DNA of 64,000 bases from Candidatus Uhrbacteria bacterium (GCA_020854265.1 JADZFU010000003.1:92408-156407), one strand, 5' to 3'; positions 33,544 through 40,956 are shown, numbered from the stretch's first letter. Numbers and translations: made by a program. Notes: generated from the letters alone by a model not told the origin.

Positions 33544-33989
33544 TGCGCGTCTTTATCGGACTCGGTACGAATCTAGGGAATCGTGAAGCCAATCTGCGAT
33601 TGGGCATCGCCAAGCTCTCTCGCATAATGACAGGAGTTCGTATCTCGAGCATTCGAGAAACGGAAGCGGTCGGACCATCACAGCCAGCCTATCTAAATGG
33701 AGCGCTGGAAGGGGATACGGATTTTTCTCCCTCGTGCCTCCTGCATGTGCTGAAGACAATCGAATACGATCTAGGCCGGCGCCAGGCTCCTCGGTGGACC
33801 GCGCGCCCACTCGATCTCGATATTCTTTTCTACGGAAGCAAGATCATTCAAACTCCTGATCTGTGTATCCCGCATCCGGAAATGCACCATCGGCGCTTCG
33901 TACTCGAGCCGCTGGACGAGCTCGACGGGAATCTCGTACATCCATTACTACGTAAAACCATCAAAGATCTATTGGGGGAGCTCAAATGA
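33543..33989 (+). CDS. folK: 2-amino-4-hydroxy-6-hydroxymethyldihydropteridine pyrophosphokinase
   Basis: 148 residues, the length of compact HPPK. It transfers pyrophosphate from ATP to hydroxymethyl-dihydropterin. Diagnostic motifs are IGLGTNLGNREANL, ETEAVGPSQPAYLNGAL, GRRQAPRWTARPLDLDILFYG (metal-binding Asp pair) and IPHPEMHHRRFVLEPL. GGAGAG precedes the start. Translation is coupled to folB in front and to the oxygenase behind (ATGA). The next step (FolP) is not in the window. Confidence 0.93.
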   Translation: MRVFIGLGTNLGNREANLRLGIAKLSRIMTGVRISSIRETEAVGPSQPAYLNGALEGDTDFSPSCLLHVLKTIEYDLGRRQAPRWTARPLDLDILFYGSKIIQTPDLCIPHPEMHHRRFVLEPLDELDGNLVHPLLRKTIKDLLGELK

Positions 33990-34735
33990 TCGATGCAGAC
34001 TGTTTGCAGACGCATGGCTATGTACGCATCGACGCTGCTATCGAGTCTCAACTCATACAAAGCGTGCTCGCTTCGGCGCAGAAAGCCTTCGATCTCTCAC
34101 CGGACATAAAAGCAAAATACCTGCGCTCAAACGGAGGATATGGCTATACGCCGCCTGGTATCGAACGAGTAGTCGGCAACGTTCCGGACCCGAACCGCGA
34201 GTTCTGGGATATCGGACAGGGATCGCCCAATCTCTTTCCTGACGAAGTGGGGGAGTTCGGCAATTCGGCGATAAAACTGCATGCACAGCTCATGGAGCTG
34301 GCGTACGACGCGCTTCGAGGACTCGATCGCTCGTGGGGGACGACAATCGCACCGCTCGTCCTCGACTCGCGCATGCCCATGCGGGTAAGCAAGTACCGCG
34401 AAGCACCCGAAGGAGAAATTCTGTTTCCGCGTCACCGTGACTTCAGTCTTATCACGCTCTTTGCGGGATCCGACAATCAGGGCGTGGAGTTTGAGTGCCA
34501 AGGGCGCTGGTTTCGTCCGGATCAGCCTTCTGGATCCGTACTCGTTGGAGCCGGGACCTTGCTAAAGCAGTATAGACCGCAGCTGAAGCCGCTCCCGCAT
34601 CGCATCGTAGCCGTTCCCGGAAACCGCACTTCGATCGTGCTGTTTACCGAGCCGCGGCCAGAAGTCCGTCTTCCGAACGGGCAGTCCACCTCCGACTATA
34701 TTTCCGCGCTCATGGCACGTGTGCGCCAAGAATAA
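33986..34735 (+). CDS. 2-oxoglutarate/Fe(II)-dependent oxygenase (isopenicillin N synthase-like)
   Basis: 249 residues. An N-terminal DIOX_N-like segment (AQKAFDLSPDIKAKYLRSNGGYGYTPPGIERVVGN, EFWDIGQ) precedes a double-stranded beta-helix with iron ligands HRD (RHRDFSLITLF) and a distal His (LPHRIVAVPG), then an Arg (GNRTSIVLF) to hold 2-oxoglutarate. Members hydroxylate, desaturate or cyclise small molecules. Coupling to folK by ATGA, with its own GGGGAG site, suggests the substrate is a pterin or something made from one. That is inference only. It ends at a strong terminator. Confidence 0.85.
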   Translation: MIDADCLQTHGYVRIDAAIESQLIQSVLASAQKAFDLSPDIKAKYLRSNGGYGYTPPGIERVVGNVPDPNREFWDIGQGSPNLFPDEVGEFGNSAIKLHAQLMELAYDALRGLDRSWGTTIAPLVLDSRMPMRVSKYREAPEGEILFPRHRDFSLITLFAGSDNQGVEFECQGRWFRPDQPSGSVLVGAGTLLKQYRPQLKPLPHRIVAVPGNRTSIVLFTEPRPEVRLPNGQSTSDYISALMARVRQE

Positions 34736-34738
34736 AAA

Positions 34739-34770
34739 AACACCCCGGTCCGTTCTGGACCGGGGTGCGC
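34739..34770. terminator. Bidirectional terminator, oxygenase gene and rnc
   Basis: CACCCCGGTCC, GTTCT, GGACCGGGGTG. A seven-T run follows on the minus strand and CGCTTATTTT on the plus strand. Confidence 0.88.
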
Positions 34771-35505
34771 TTATTTTATCTCCTTCACTTCTTTTGTTTT
34801 TCTTGTACGCCATTCTTTGGCATCGAGCCCGGCTTCGGCTGCTGCAACCTGGGCTTCTTGCTTGCTGGTACCTTTACCGACAGCGACCAAATCTTTTCCG
34901 AGATATACGCCAATCGTGAATTCTTTGGCATGATCCGGCCCGACCTCCTCCAATACTTTATACGTGGGTGTTGTGCCAAGCAGCTCCTGCGCGGTTTCTT
35001 GGAACTTACTCTTTGGATCAACGTACAGTTCCAAATCGAGAATCTTCTGCAAATGCGACAGGATATGCTTATTTACAAATGTTTCGGCAGCTGGCATGCC
35101 TCCATCCATGTAGATGGCCCCGATAATAGCTTCAATGGCATTTGCGAGGATATAGGTTCGGGCTTTCGAGTCTTTATCGCGCAGCTCTCCTTTGGACATG
35201 AGCAAGAACTCTTCAAATTGCAGATCGCGAGCAATTCCTGCGAGCGTGATCGCATTCACCAGAGCAGCACGCCAATTTGTGAGATCTCCTTCATCATTGG
35301 CGTAGTTGCGGAACAAGTATTCGGTTACGACCAATTCAAGAACCGCATCTCCAAGAAATTCGAGACGTTCATTGTGCGGATATGGGTGGTCGGCATTCTC
35401 GTTCAGGAACGATCGGTGCGTGAGAGCCTGCAGGAGGAACGAGCGGTCACGGAAAGCGTGTCCCAATCGATCTTCCAGCGGGCGGTAATCAGTGCTGGTT
35501 GTCAT
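34771..35505 (-). CDS. rnc: Ribonuclease III
   Basis: 244 residues. Cleaves double-stranded RNA in rRNA maturation and mRNA turnover. The catalytic signature is HNERLEFLGDAVLELVVTEYLF, with the second acidic cluster ILANAIEAIIGAIYMDGG. A double-stranded RNA-binding domain follows at the C terminus (KSKFQETAQELLGTTPTYKVLEE ... GKGTSKQEAQVAAAEAGL). Last gene of rpmF-nusB-rnc; the gap to nusB is 6 bases. Confidence 0.96.
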   Translation of the reverse strand: MTTSTDYRPLEDRLGHAFRDRSFLLQALTHRSFLNENADHPYPHNERLEFLGDAVLELVVTEYLFRNYANDEGDLTNWRAALVNAITLAGIARDLQFEEFLLMSKGELRDKDSKARTYILANAIEAIIGAIYMDGGMPAAETFVNKHILSHLQKILDLELYVDPKSKFQETAQELLGTTPTYKVLEEVGPDHAKEFTIGVYLGKDLVAVGKGTSKQEAQVAAAEAGLDAKEWRTRKTKEVKEIK

Positions 35506-35511
35506 ATGAGG

Positions 35512-35982
35512 TTATTCGGTTTTCTCTTCTTTTTTGGGTTTTGGTTTGTCCGATTCCTTGCTCACGCCTTGGGCGAGCTGGTCGCGGTAAATCGCACCGA
35601 GGACGCCATTTACAAATTTTCCGCTGGATTCGCCGCCAAAGGTTTTTGCGAGCTCGATCGCTTCGTTAATTGCGACTTTGCTGGGAATATCGAAGTTGAA
35701 CAAGAGCTCGTATGTTCCGATGCGCAGGACATTACGGTCAACCGTGGTGATTTTCGGGAGCGGCCATTCCGGAGCGAACTTGGTGATAGTCTCGTCGATT
35801 TGTTTCTGATTTTTCACGACTCCTTGGACTATGGATTTTGCAAAATCATTTTCGTCAAAGTTGGGAGCGAACTCGGTCAAGTTCCGCTCGACCACATCGG
35901 AGGCGTTTTTTTCGCCGTCATAAAAATCCCACTCATACAGGGATTGCATGGCGAGGGCGCGTGCGAGATGACGGTTAGACAT
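35512..35982 (-). CDS. nusB: Transcription antitermination factor NusB
   Basis: 156 residues. NusB binds boxA RNA with ribosomal protein S10 during rRNA antitermination. The pattern is [18 protein letters not shown] at the start and [54 protein letters not shown] at the core. A Lys/Pro/Glu-rich tail follows. It lies between rpmF and rnc. Confidence 0.94.
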   Translation of the reverse strand: MSNRHLARALAMQSLYEWDFYDGEKNASDVVERNLTEFAPNFDENDFAKSIVQGVVKNQKQIDETITKFAPEWPLPKITTVDRNVLRIGTYELLFNFDIPSKVAINEAIELAKTFGGESSGKFVNGVLGAIYRDQLAQGVSKESDKPKPKKEEKTE

Positions 35983-36025
35983 AGGAGCAAAGGTGCGAAC
36001 GGACCGAGGAACGATTCAGGCGAGA

Positions 36026-36313
36026 CTAGGCTTTTTTGGCTTTTGTCTTGGCCTTCGGCGCTTCCTCCGAGCCGTGGTCATGTTCGTGTTCGTGATTGTG
36101 CGGTTTGGTCTTTTCAAGCATTTTTGCAAGCTTGCGTTCACGGCCTTTTACATGGATTGCAATTCCATTGTATTCAGTGGCACCTGGAGCAGCTTTGTGC
36201 ATGAAATGCGTACGTCCGGCCTTATCGGTGGCGATAGCAGGCTTGGTTAACGCAAAATGTGAGGCGCGGCGGCGCTTGTGTGAGCTAGTACGGCGATGGC
36301 CGGGAAGTCCCAT
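36026..36313 (-). CDS. rpmF: 50S ribosomal protein bL32, cysteine-free with His-rich tail
   Basis: 95 residues. The start MGLPGHRRTSSHKRRRASHFAL is that of bL32. The zinc-binding cysteines common in bL32 are missing; the region reads FMHKAAPGATEYNGIAI instead. The chain continues about 40 residues beyond the usual end with HNHEHEHDHG and a Lys/Ala tail. His-rich tails can bind zinc or other metals, but that is not shown here. It is first in the operon with nusB and rnc. Confidence 0.82.
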   Translation of the reverse strand: MGLPGHRRTSSHKRRRASHFALTKPAIATDKAGRTHFMHKAAPGATEYNGIAIHVKGRERKLAKMLEKTKPHNHEHEHDHGSEEAPKAKTKAKKA

Positions 36314-36342
36314 ATCAGTATCAAGAATTTAATTACCCTACC

Positions 36343-36371
36343 ATTGTATCGGAAAGCGGTATTTTTGGCAA
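36343..36371 (-). promoter_or_regulatory. rpmF-nusB-rnc promoter
   Basis: TTGCCA (36371-36366), 17 bases, TACAAT (36348-36343), with a leader of about 24 bases. Confidence 0.7.
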
Positions 36372-36400
36372 GTTCTTGAAGAAAAAGTGTGTTCAATGCC

Positions 36401-36430
36401 CTTGCGCGGTATCAGGATTATGTCTATTAT
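36401..36430 (+). promoter_or_regulatory. ndk promoter
   Basis: TTGCGC (36401-36406), 18 bases, TATTAT (36425-36430), with about 6 bases of leader before ATG 36443. Confidence 0.5.
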
Positions 36431-36442
36431 TGCGCCAACTCT

Positions 36443-37024
36443 ATGGAACAATCCCTTGTCCTCATCAAGCCGGACGGCGTACAGCGCGGCTTTATCGGTA
36501 AAATCATTGCCCGTTTCGAAGAAGCCGGCCTCAAATTGGTTGCACTTAAAATGGTTCATGCTTCGCAAGAAGATGTCGACAAGCATTACGCACTCACCGA
36601 AGAATGGATGATGGGCGTCTACACAAAAGCCAAAGCCAAGACGGAAGCCAATGGGGAAGCGTTCCCGTATCCTGATCACAAAGCGTACGGCGGCGAAATC
36701 AAACGCGGACTGGTCGAGTTCCTGAAATCTTCTCCGATCGTCGCCATGGTCGTTGAAGGCGAAATGGCGGTTTCAGCCATTCGCAAGCTCGTCGGTGCAA
36801 CCGAGCCAGCCTCAGCCGCACCCGGCACTATTCGCGGGGATTTCTCCCATGACACCTACGGTCAATCCAATGCTCAGAAGCGTCCGATCCGTAATTTGAT
36901 CCATGCCTCCGGTACGGTCGAAGAAGCAAAAAATGAAATCGGCATCTGGTTCACGGACACCGAGCTCCACAAATACGAGCACGTCAACGATCGTGTCCAA
37001 TACGATCCAAAGTGGTTCGTCTAA
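36443..37024 (+). CDS. ndk: Nucleoside diphosphate kinase
   Basis: 193 residues. Exchanges the terminal phosphate between nucleoside di- and triphosphates. The start EQSLVLIKPDGVQRGFIGKIIARFEEAGLKLVALKMV and active-site segment IRNLIHASGTVEEAKNEIGIWF (catalytic His) are clear. About 40 extra residues in the middle (YTKAKAKTEANGEAFPYPDH) make it longer than the usual 130-155. ATG 36443 is chosen; the extension to 36389 crosses the promoter. Followed by a terminator. Confidence 0.94.
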   Translation: MEQSLVLIKPDGVQRGFIGKIIARFEEAGLKLVALKMVHASQEDVDKHYALTEEWMMGVYTKAKAKTEANGEAFPYPDHKAYGGEIKRGLVEFLKSSPIVAMVVEGEMAVSAIRKLVGATEPASAAPGTIRGDFSHDTYGQSNAQKRPIRNLIHASGTVEEAKNEIGIWFTDTELHKYEHVNDRVQYDPKWFV

Positions 37025-37031
37025 ACGGCAA

Positions 37032-37058
37032 ATGAAAAGAGGCGCAAGCCTCTTTTCA
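37032..37058 (+). terminator. ndk terminator
   Basis: TGAAAAGAGGC, GCAA, GCCTCTTTTCA. Confidence 0.7.
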
Positions 37059-37108
37059 AGACCTGATTTTTCTGCCAAGGTCAAAATCCGCTCTTTCCAG
37101 AGGCAAGA

Positions 37109-38458
37109 ATGGAATTCCAACAAAAACGGTCCGCAATTGAAGAGCGTCTTTCGAGCAAGTTCCCCGGTCTGATTCCGCCCGGCGACATGCACCGGCTCTT
37201 CAGGCTCGCGCGCGATCCCCAGTCGCTTCTTCATGGCGAAATCGAGCGTTGGCGCATGTTGCTTCGTCATCTCGACGAAGTCTCAGCCGAAGCAGCTCGC
37301 CAGAAGTATCCGCAGAAGTGGCGCAAACGCATGCTGCAGCGCGCTCTGCACGATTTCTTCGTCGGCGACCTCGGCATGTATGCCGGCGGTCCCGACGATT
37401 TCGACGATAACTATCGCGAATGGCGTAATGCCTGCCGAGATGTCGAGGATCTCTACGCGTATTTGCTCGGCTATTTGCCGAAAGAGCTGCATGGAGGACT
37501 CCGATTACCGGAAGAGGTGGCCGAGGAGCGCAACCCCATCCGTCTCATCGAGCTCGTGCGCTCTGGAGGATTCACGCGCAGTCCATGGGTACGGCATTGC
37601 GCGCGGCTCAAGCTGATACTTGGCCAAGCCTTCTTCGAATACCGCCGCAACGGGTTCGCCTCCGAGTATCTCGAGGAGCGGGCCGAGCAGCTGCGCAAGC
37701 GGCTCGAACGGCACCTCTTCAAACGCAAATCCAAGAAGCGCGTGCGTATCGTGGCGCAGCTCGATCACACGGACTCCAATCGCTGCATCGGCTACGAATT
37801 CATCGAAGATCCTTCCATCTCCGTTCTCGAAACGGACAGCATCTGCGTGATCGAAGTCGACCAGTACATCATCGAGAATGATCGCGGCGAGCAAACCCGC
37901 GTCATGTTCTCGATCCGGCCCAAGCGCTTCCCGGTGCTGAAGGGCCTGGTCAAGGACATCCGCTTCGTCCAGCTCGCCAATATCGGCGACGGCGTGGCCA
38001 TGATGTTCATCGTCGAATCCGAGCCCGATCTCGACCGGGTCGTCGACAAGGTACGCAGTGTGCTTGTTCGTGCGCCCGGATCCGTCTGCGACCAAAGCTC
38101 GAATCTCGGGCACCGTGCCGGCCGCAAGGTCGATACCGGAAATTCGCATTCGAGCGACGCCTTCCAGGTCATGAAGTACAACGCTTTGGTCCAGGATCTG
38201 GTGGTTGAGGTGCAGTTCACACCCGTCGTCACGCTCGTAGACAATATGCGCCGCACCGACCGCGCGCACGCCGATTACAAGGCGCGCCAGTATTGCGAAT
38301 CGGTGATGGAGATCTTCTTTCCTTCAAGCCTCACCCATATCAACTGGCCTTCGGACTTCCAGCTGCAAGACGGCGAGTACCAGCCGCAGAACCACCCGGA
38401 GACATGGGACAAGATCAAAGCCCATATCCGCCAGTGGCATGTCCAGCAAAAACTCTGA
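37109..38458 (+). CDS. Hypothetical protein, possible distant RelA/SpoT relation
   Basis: 449 residues, soluble. The N-terminal half is Arg/Leu-rich helix (HRLFRLARDPQSLLHGEIERWRMLLRHLDEV). The C-terminal half looks alpha/beta and includes FQVMKYNALVQDLVVEVQFTPVV ... RRTDRAHADYKARQ. That order (conserved Tyr, VEVQ strand, then a polar helix ending in Tyr-Lys) recalls the end of a RelA/SpoT synthetase domain, but catalytic residues are not clearly present, so this is only a hint. AGAGG lies 5 bases before the ATG. The message ends at its own terminator. Confidence 0.65.
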   Translation: MEFQQKRSAIEERLSSKFPGLIPPGDMHRLFRLARDPQSLLHGEIERWRMLLRHLDEVSAEAARQKYPQKWRKRMLQRALHDFFVGDLGMYAGGPDDFDDNYREWRNACRDVEDLYAYLLGYLPKELHGGLRLPEEVAEERNPIRLIELVRSGGFTRSPWVRHCARLKLILGQAFFEYRRNGFASEYLEERAEQLRKRLERHLFKRKSKKRVRIVAQLDHTDSNRCIGYEFIEDPSISVLETDSICVIEVDQYIIENDRGEQTRVMFSIRPKRFPVLKGLVKDIRFVQLANIGDGVAMMFIVESEPDLDRVVDKVRSVLVRAPGSVCDQSSNLGHRAGRKVDTGNSHSSDAFQVMKYNALVQDLVVEVQFTPVVTLVDNMRRTDRAHADYKARQYCESVMEIFFPSSLTHINWPSDFQLQDGEYQPQNHPETWDKIKAHIRQWHVQQKL

Positions 38459-38464
38459 ATTCTG

Positions 38465-38495
38465 AACCTCCCCTTACCCTAGGGGAGGTTTCTTT
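38465..38495 (+). terminator. Terminator of the 37109 gene
   Basis: AACCTCCCCT, TACCCT, AGGGGAGGTT, then TCTTTGT. Confidence 0.8.
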
Positions 38496-38502
38496 GTATA
38501 GT
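38474..38502 (+). promoter_or_regulatory. Promoter of the putative RNA, embedded in a terminator
   Basis: -35-like TTACCC (38474-38479) is in the terminator loop, 17-base spacer, -10 TATAGT (38497-38502). Predicted start is about 38509. Confidence 0.55.
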
Positions 38503-38508
38503 AAAAGC

Positions 38509-38694
38509 GGTCGATGTGAGGCTTCGGGCTAAAGTTCGGTTCTTGGGATCCGGTCTGCGTATCCGCTGTGGCGGAGGGGCGAAGATCCCGGGCGGCGTAT
38601 CACCTCCTTTTGCATGCACTCGGTTTCGACTGGCTGCGTTGTAAGGGGTACGGCTTGGCCCCATTTAGTAGAGCCGAATGCCTCACATCGGCTT
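38509..38694 (+). ncRNA. Putative structured RNA, family unknown (6S-like size)
   Basis: About 186 bases with no credible protein frame. The ends form a perfect 11-base helix (CGATGTGAGGC 38512-38522 with GCCTCACATCG 38680-38690). It continues with TTCGG/CCGAA and CTAAA/TTTAG. Inside are GGGATC (38545-38550)/GATCCC (38584-38589) enclosing hairpin TCCGC-TGTG-GCGGA, and a GGGG/CCCC hairpin (38645-38662). A promoter ends 7 bases upstream, and CTTTTGT follows the closing helix. Size and closed-rod shape recall 6S RNA, but I cannot match its conserved bubble. It is not SRP RNA, RNase P or tmRNA. Confidence 0.5.
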
Positions 38695-38706
38695 TTGTAT
38701 TTGATC

Positions 38707-38735
38707 TTGTCACGAAGGCTTGGGTTTGTTATCGT
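38707..38735 (+). promoter_or_regulatory. tRNA-Phe promoter
   Basis: TTGTCA (38707-38712), 17 bases including TGT, TATCGT (38730-38735). Confidence 0.65.
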
Positions 38736-38749
38736 CTTCCGGCACAAAT

Positions 38750-38824
38750 GCCGAGGTAGCTCAGTGGTAGAGCGAAGGCCTGAAGAGCCTTGCGTCGCCA
38801 GTTCAATCCTGGCCCTCGGCACCA
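38750..38824 (+). tRNA. tRNA-Phe (anticodon GAA)
   Basis: Acceptor GCCGAGG pairs with CCTCGGC. Anticodon stem AAGGC/GCCTT closes CTGAAGA. T-loop is TTCAATC, discriminator A, CCA encoded. Confidence 0.95.
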
Positions 38825-38825
38825 T

Positions 38826-38855
38826 TAAAAAAATCTCCGTTTCGGGGATTTTTTT
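38826..38855 (+). terminator. tRNA-Phe terminator
   Basis: AAAAAAATCTCCG, TTT, CGGGGATTTTTTT. Confidence 0.85.
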
Positions 38856-38869
38856 GCGGCAAAAAAAAT

Positions 38870-38904
38870 TAAAAAAGGAGGCCGCGTACGGGCGCCTCCT
38901 TCAG
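38870..38904 (-). terminator. Terminator of the 38905 gene
   Basis: AAGGAGGCGCC, CGTACG, CGGCCTCCTTTTTT on the minus strand. Confidence 0.8.
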
Positions 38905-39513
38905 TCAGCCTGCCATGGAAGACAGGGGAATCTTGTTGAAGAAGCGGCTGAGGGCCAGCTTCAGTTGGGTGAGCGCCGAGTCCTTGCCCTCGGGCGTGTA
39001 GATGACGAAGGTGATTCCAGGCCGGTTCCGATACAAGGGTCGGACGCCAGTCCTGATGGGAGTTTCCTGCTGGAGCAGGAGGACGGGCTTGCCGAGCATG
39101 TGTGCATGCTCGATCAGGGATCCGCGCGTCTCGCTTTCTCCATCCACCACAGCTACCACACAGTGGGCAACGGCAACGGAATTGAGAAGCTTGGCTTGGA
39201 TGTCACGGATCTCCCGTTCCCGATCATCGAGGGCATTCGACGTTGAGGGATGGGAGGCGGGATCCTCGACGAGGACACTGTCGCGGAAAAACCCGGAGGG
39301 TCTTGCCACGCCTTCAGCGGGTGTGTTGACTCGCGTGAAGATTCCGCTTGTGCGCTCGGACATCACTTCTCCGAACATCTCGAGTTCGGTGCGGATCTCT
39401 TTGTAGAGAGACCGCTCTTCGCTCTTGATGTCCAGGTTCCGGCTCTTTTCATCGTGAAGATGGTTGAACTCGTGAAATCGATGTGCGAGGAAGAGAATCC
39501 GTCTACGCGTCAT
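38905..39513 (-). CDS. Hypothetical protein with nucleoside 2-deoxyribosyltransferase-like fold
   Basis: 202 residues. The C-terminal half contains AHCVVAVVDGESETRGSLIEHAHMLGKPVLLLQQE, the strand-Asp-Gly-helix-GKPV pattern of nucleoside 2-deoxyribosyltransferase and related Rossmann-like domains (SLOG/TIR-like). The N-terminal half is Arg-rich and includes an ILFLAHRFHEFN strand typical of the first strand of such folds. Substrate unknown; several relatives handle NAD- or nucleotide-derived molecules. AGGAGGT precedes ATG 39513 at ideal distance, so the upstream ATG is rejected. Confidence 0.6.
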   Translation of the reverse strand: MTRRRILFLAHRFHEFNHLHDEKSRNLDIKSEERSLYKEIRTELEMFGEVMSERTSGIFTRVNTPAEGVARPSGFFRDSVLVEDPASHPSTSNALDDREREIRDIQAKLLNSVAVAHCVVAVVDGESETRGSLIEHAHMLGKPVLLLQQETPIRTGVRPLYRNRPGITFVIYTPEGKDSALTQLKLALSRFFNKIPLSSMAG

Positions 39514-39532
39514 GCGCGACCTCCTCGCAGAC

Positions 39533-39541
39533 ATGGTAGCA
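39533..39541 (-). promoter_or_regulatory. Extended -10 of the 39513 gene
   Basis: TGC-TACCAT, leader about 13 bases carrying AGGAGGT. Confidence 0.5.
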
Positions 39542-39589
39542 CGATCTCTTTTTTAGCGGACGGATATTTTGTGCGTAAGTTATTGAGGC

Positions 39590-39618
39590 TTGCAGAAAAA
39601 AACAGATTCGCGTAAATT
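39590..39618 (+). promoter_or_regulatory. tRNA-Gly promoter
   Basis: TTGCAG (39590-39595), 17 bases, TAAATT (39613-39618). Confidence 0.6.
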
Positions 39619-39630
39619 CTTTTCGCATTC

Positions 39631-39705
39631 GCGGGTGTCGTATAATGGCTATTACCACAGGTTTCCAACCTGTTGACAGGGGTTCGATTCCCCTCACCCG
39701 CTCCA
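39631..39705 (+). tRNA. tRNA-Gly (anticodon TCC)
   Basis: Acceptor GCGGGTG pairs with CACCCGC. Anticodon stem ACAGG/CCTGT closes TTTCCAA. T-loop is TTCGATT, discriminator T, CCA encoded. Confidence 0.95.
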
Positions 39706-39706
39706 A

Positions 39707-39741
39707 CAAAAAAGACTCCCATACACGGGAGCCTTTTTTGT
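39707..39741. terminator. Bidirectional terminator, tRNA-Gly and rlmI
   Basis: AAAAAAGACTCCC, ATACAC, GGGAGCCTTTTTT. Confidence 0.85.
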
Positions 39742-40956
39742 TTATGCAAGGATGCCGGTCACTTCTAGAATCATGGTTTTGAGATAACGGCCTTCTGGAT
39801 AGCTGATGAGCTCCGCATGATCCGACGAGTGTCCGAGCGTTTCCAGAATACGTACTTCGCGTTTTGCGCGTCCGGCGGCAATGCGCACGATACGGCGGAA
39901 CTCTTCCATCTCAAGCCGTCCCGAGCACGAACTCGTCACCAAAATTCCGCCCACTCCCAAATGCTGGAAGCAATGCTTGTTCAAATCGGAATAGGCTTGG
40001 ATGGCGCGCTCGATTTGCGTTTCCGTTTTTGCAAATGCCGGCGGATCGCACACGATCAAATCGTACGGACCATTCGGCAATTCCGTATCGCGCACCATAT
40101 CCACGGCATCGCCTTCTAAAAACGCGACCTTGCGTTCGTCGTGGATATTGACGCCATTCGCTTCGAATTGCTTCTCGGCAAGTTGGAGTGCTGGATTGGA
40201 AATATCAACCGAAGCGACAAACGAGGCACCGCCAGCCAAGGCATGTACGCCAAAAGCCGAGGAATAGGAGAACAGGTTTAAAACACGCTTGTCTTTGGCG
40301 AGAGCGCGCACGCGGCGGCGCGTATCGCGTTGGTCCAAAAAGAATCCGGTCTTCTGTCCATGCATGACATCGGCCAAAAAAGTGAGCCCATCTTCTTTGA
40401 ATTGAACCATTCCGTCGATGGCGCCTTTGCGGATGATCGGTTCGAGCGACAAAAGTCCTTCGCGCGTACGCACTTCAAGGTCCGAGCGCTCGACGATGGC
40501 GCGAGGAGCAAACGTCTCATCCAAAGCGGCCATAATCTCGTCGCGCAGGCGCTCCATGCCGGCAGTGTGGATTTGGAAGACGATCACATCGGCGTACCGA
40601 TCCACAATCAATCCCGGAATCCCGTCCGACTCCGCATGCACGATACGATAGCCATCCGTCTGTTCTGGAAGGTGTGAGCGTTTCCATGTATCAAGTTTTT
40701 TGAAGCGGGCAGAGAACCATGCGGCATCTATCACGGCCGATGCATGACGATCGAGGATGCGGATACGGATTGAGGTTTGGGCATTGTACGTGCCGACGCC
40801 AAGACTCTCGCCATCGGCCGCCTTCACTTCAACCAGGCTTCCCGGATTCGGAGTCGGGCTCGGTTCGTACTCCATGGCATTCGAAAAGACCCACGGATGT
40901 CCGGCGCGTACCGGAACGTCCTTCTTTTCGCGCAATTTGATCACGGGATAGTTCAT
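39742..40956 (-). CDS. rlmI: Class I rRNA (cytosine-C5) methyltransferase, RlmI-like
   Basis: 404 residues. An N-terminal PUA domain (REKKDVPVRAGHPWVFSNAMEYEP) and a middle EEHEE-type domain precede a Rossmann methyltransferase: VLNLFSYSSAFGVHALAGGA (SAM loop), DISNPAL and motif IV YDLIVCDPPAFAK. A late SSCSGRL supplies the Cys expected for C5 methylation. E. coli RlmI methylates C1962 of 23S rRNA; the same role is likely here. DQRDTR is the usual RlmI motif before the SAM site. Confidence 0.9.
   Translation of the reverse strand: MNYPVIKLREKKDVPVRAGHPWVFSNAMEYEPSPTPNPGSLVEVKAADGESLGVGTYNAQTSIRIRILDRHASAVIDAAWFSARFKKLDTWKRSHLPEQTDGYRIVHAESDGIPGLIVDRYADVIVFQIHTAGMERLRDEIMAALDETFAPRAIVERSDLEVRTREGLLSLEPIIRKGAIDGMVQFKEDGLTFLADVMHGQKTGFFLDQRDTRRRVRALAKDKRVLNLFSYSSAFGVHALAGGASFVASVDISNPALQLAEKQFEANGVNIHDERKVAFLEGDAVDMVRDTELPNGPYDLIVCDPPAFAKTETQIERAIQAYSDLNKHCFQHLGVGGILVTSSCSGRLEMEEFRRIVRIAAGRAKREVRILETLGHSSDHAELISYPEGRYLKTMILEVTGILA

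Noticed and set aside
34765-36204. 479-codon open frame on the plus strand
   Set aside because: It is antisense to rnc and nusB, whose products are unmistakable; it is a by-product of codon bias.
37505-38269. 254-codon open frame on the minus strand
   Set aside because: It is a shadow of the 37109 gene, which has a ribosome site and terminator.
38620-38650. A CGGTTTCGAC motif resembling the 5' end of tmRNA
   Set aside because: No matching acceptor strand, T-arm or tag frame is found there, and a complete tmRNA gene is at 55429-55834.
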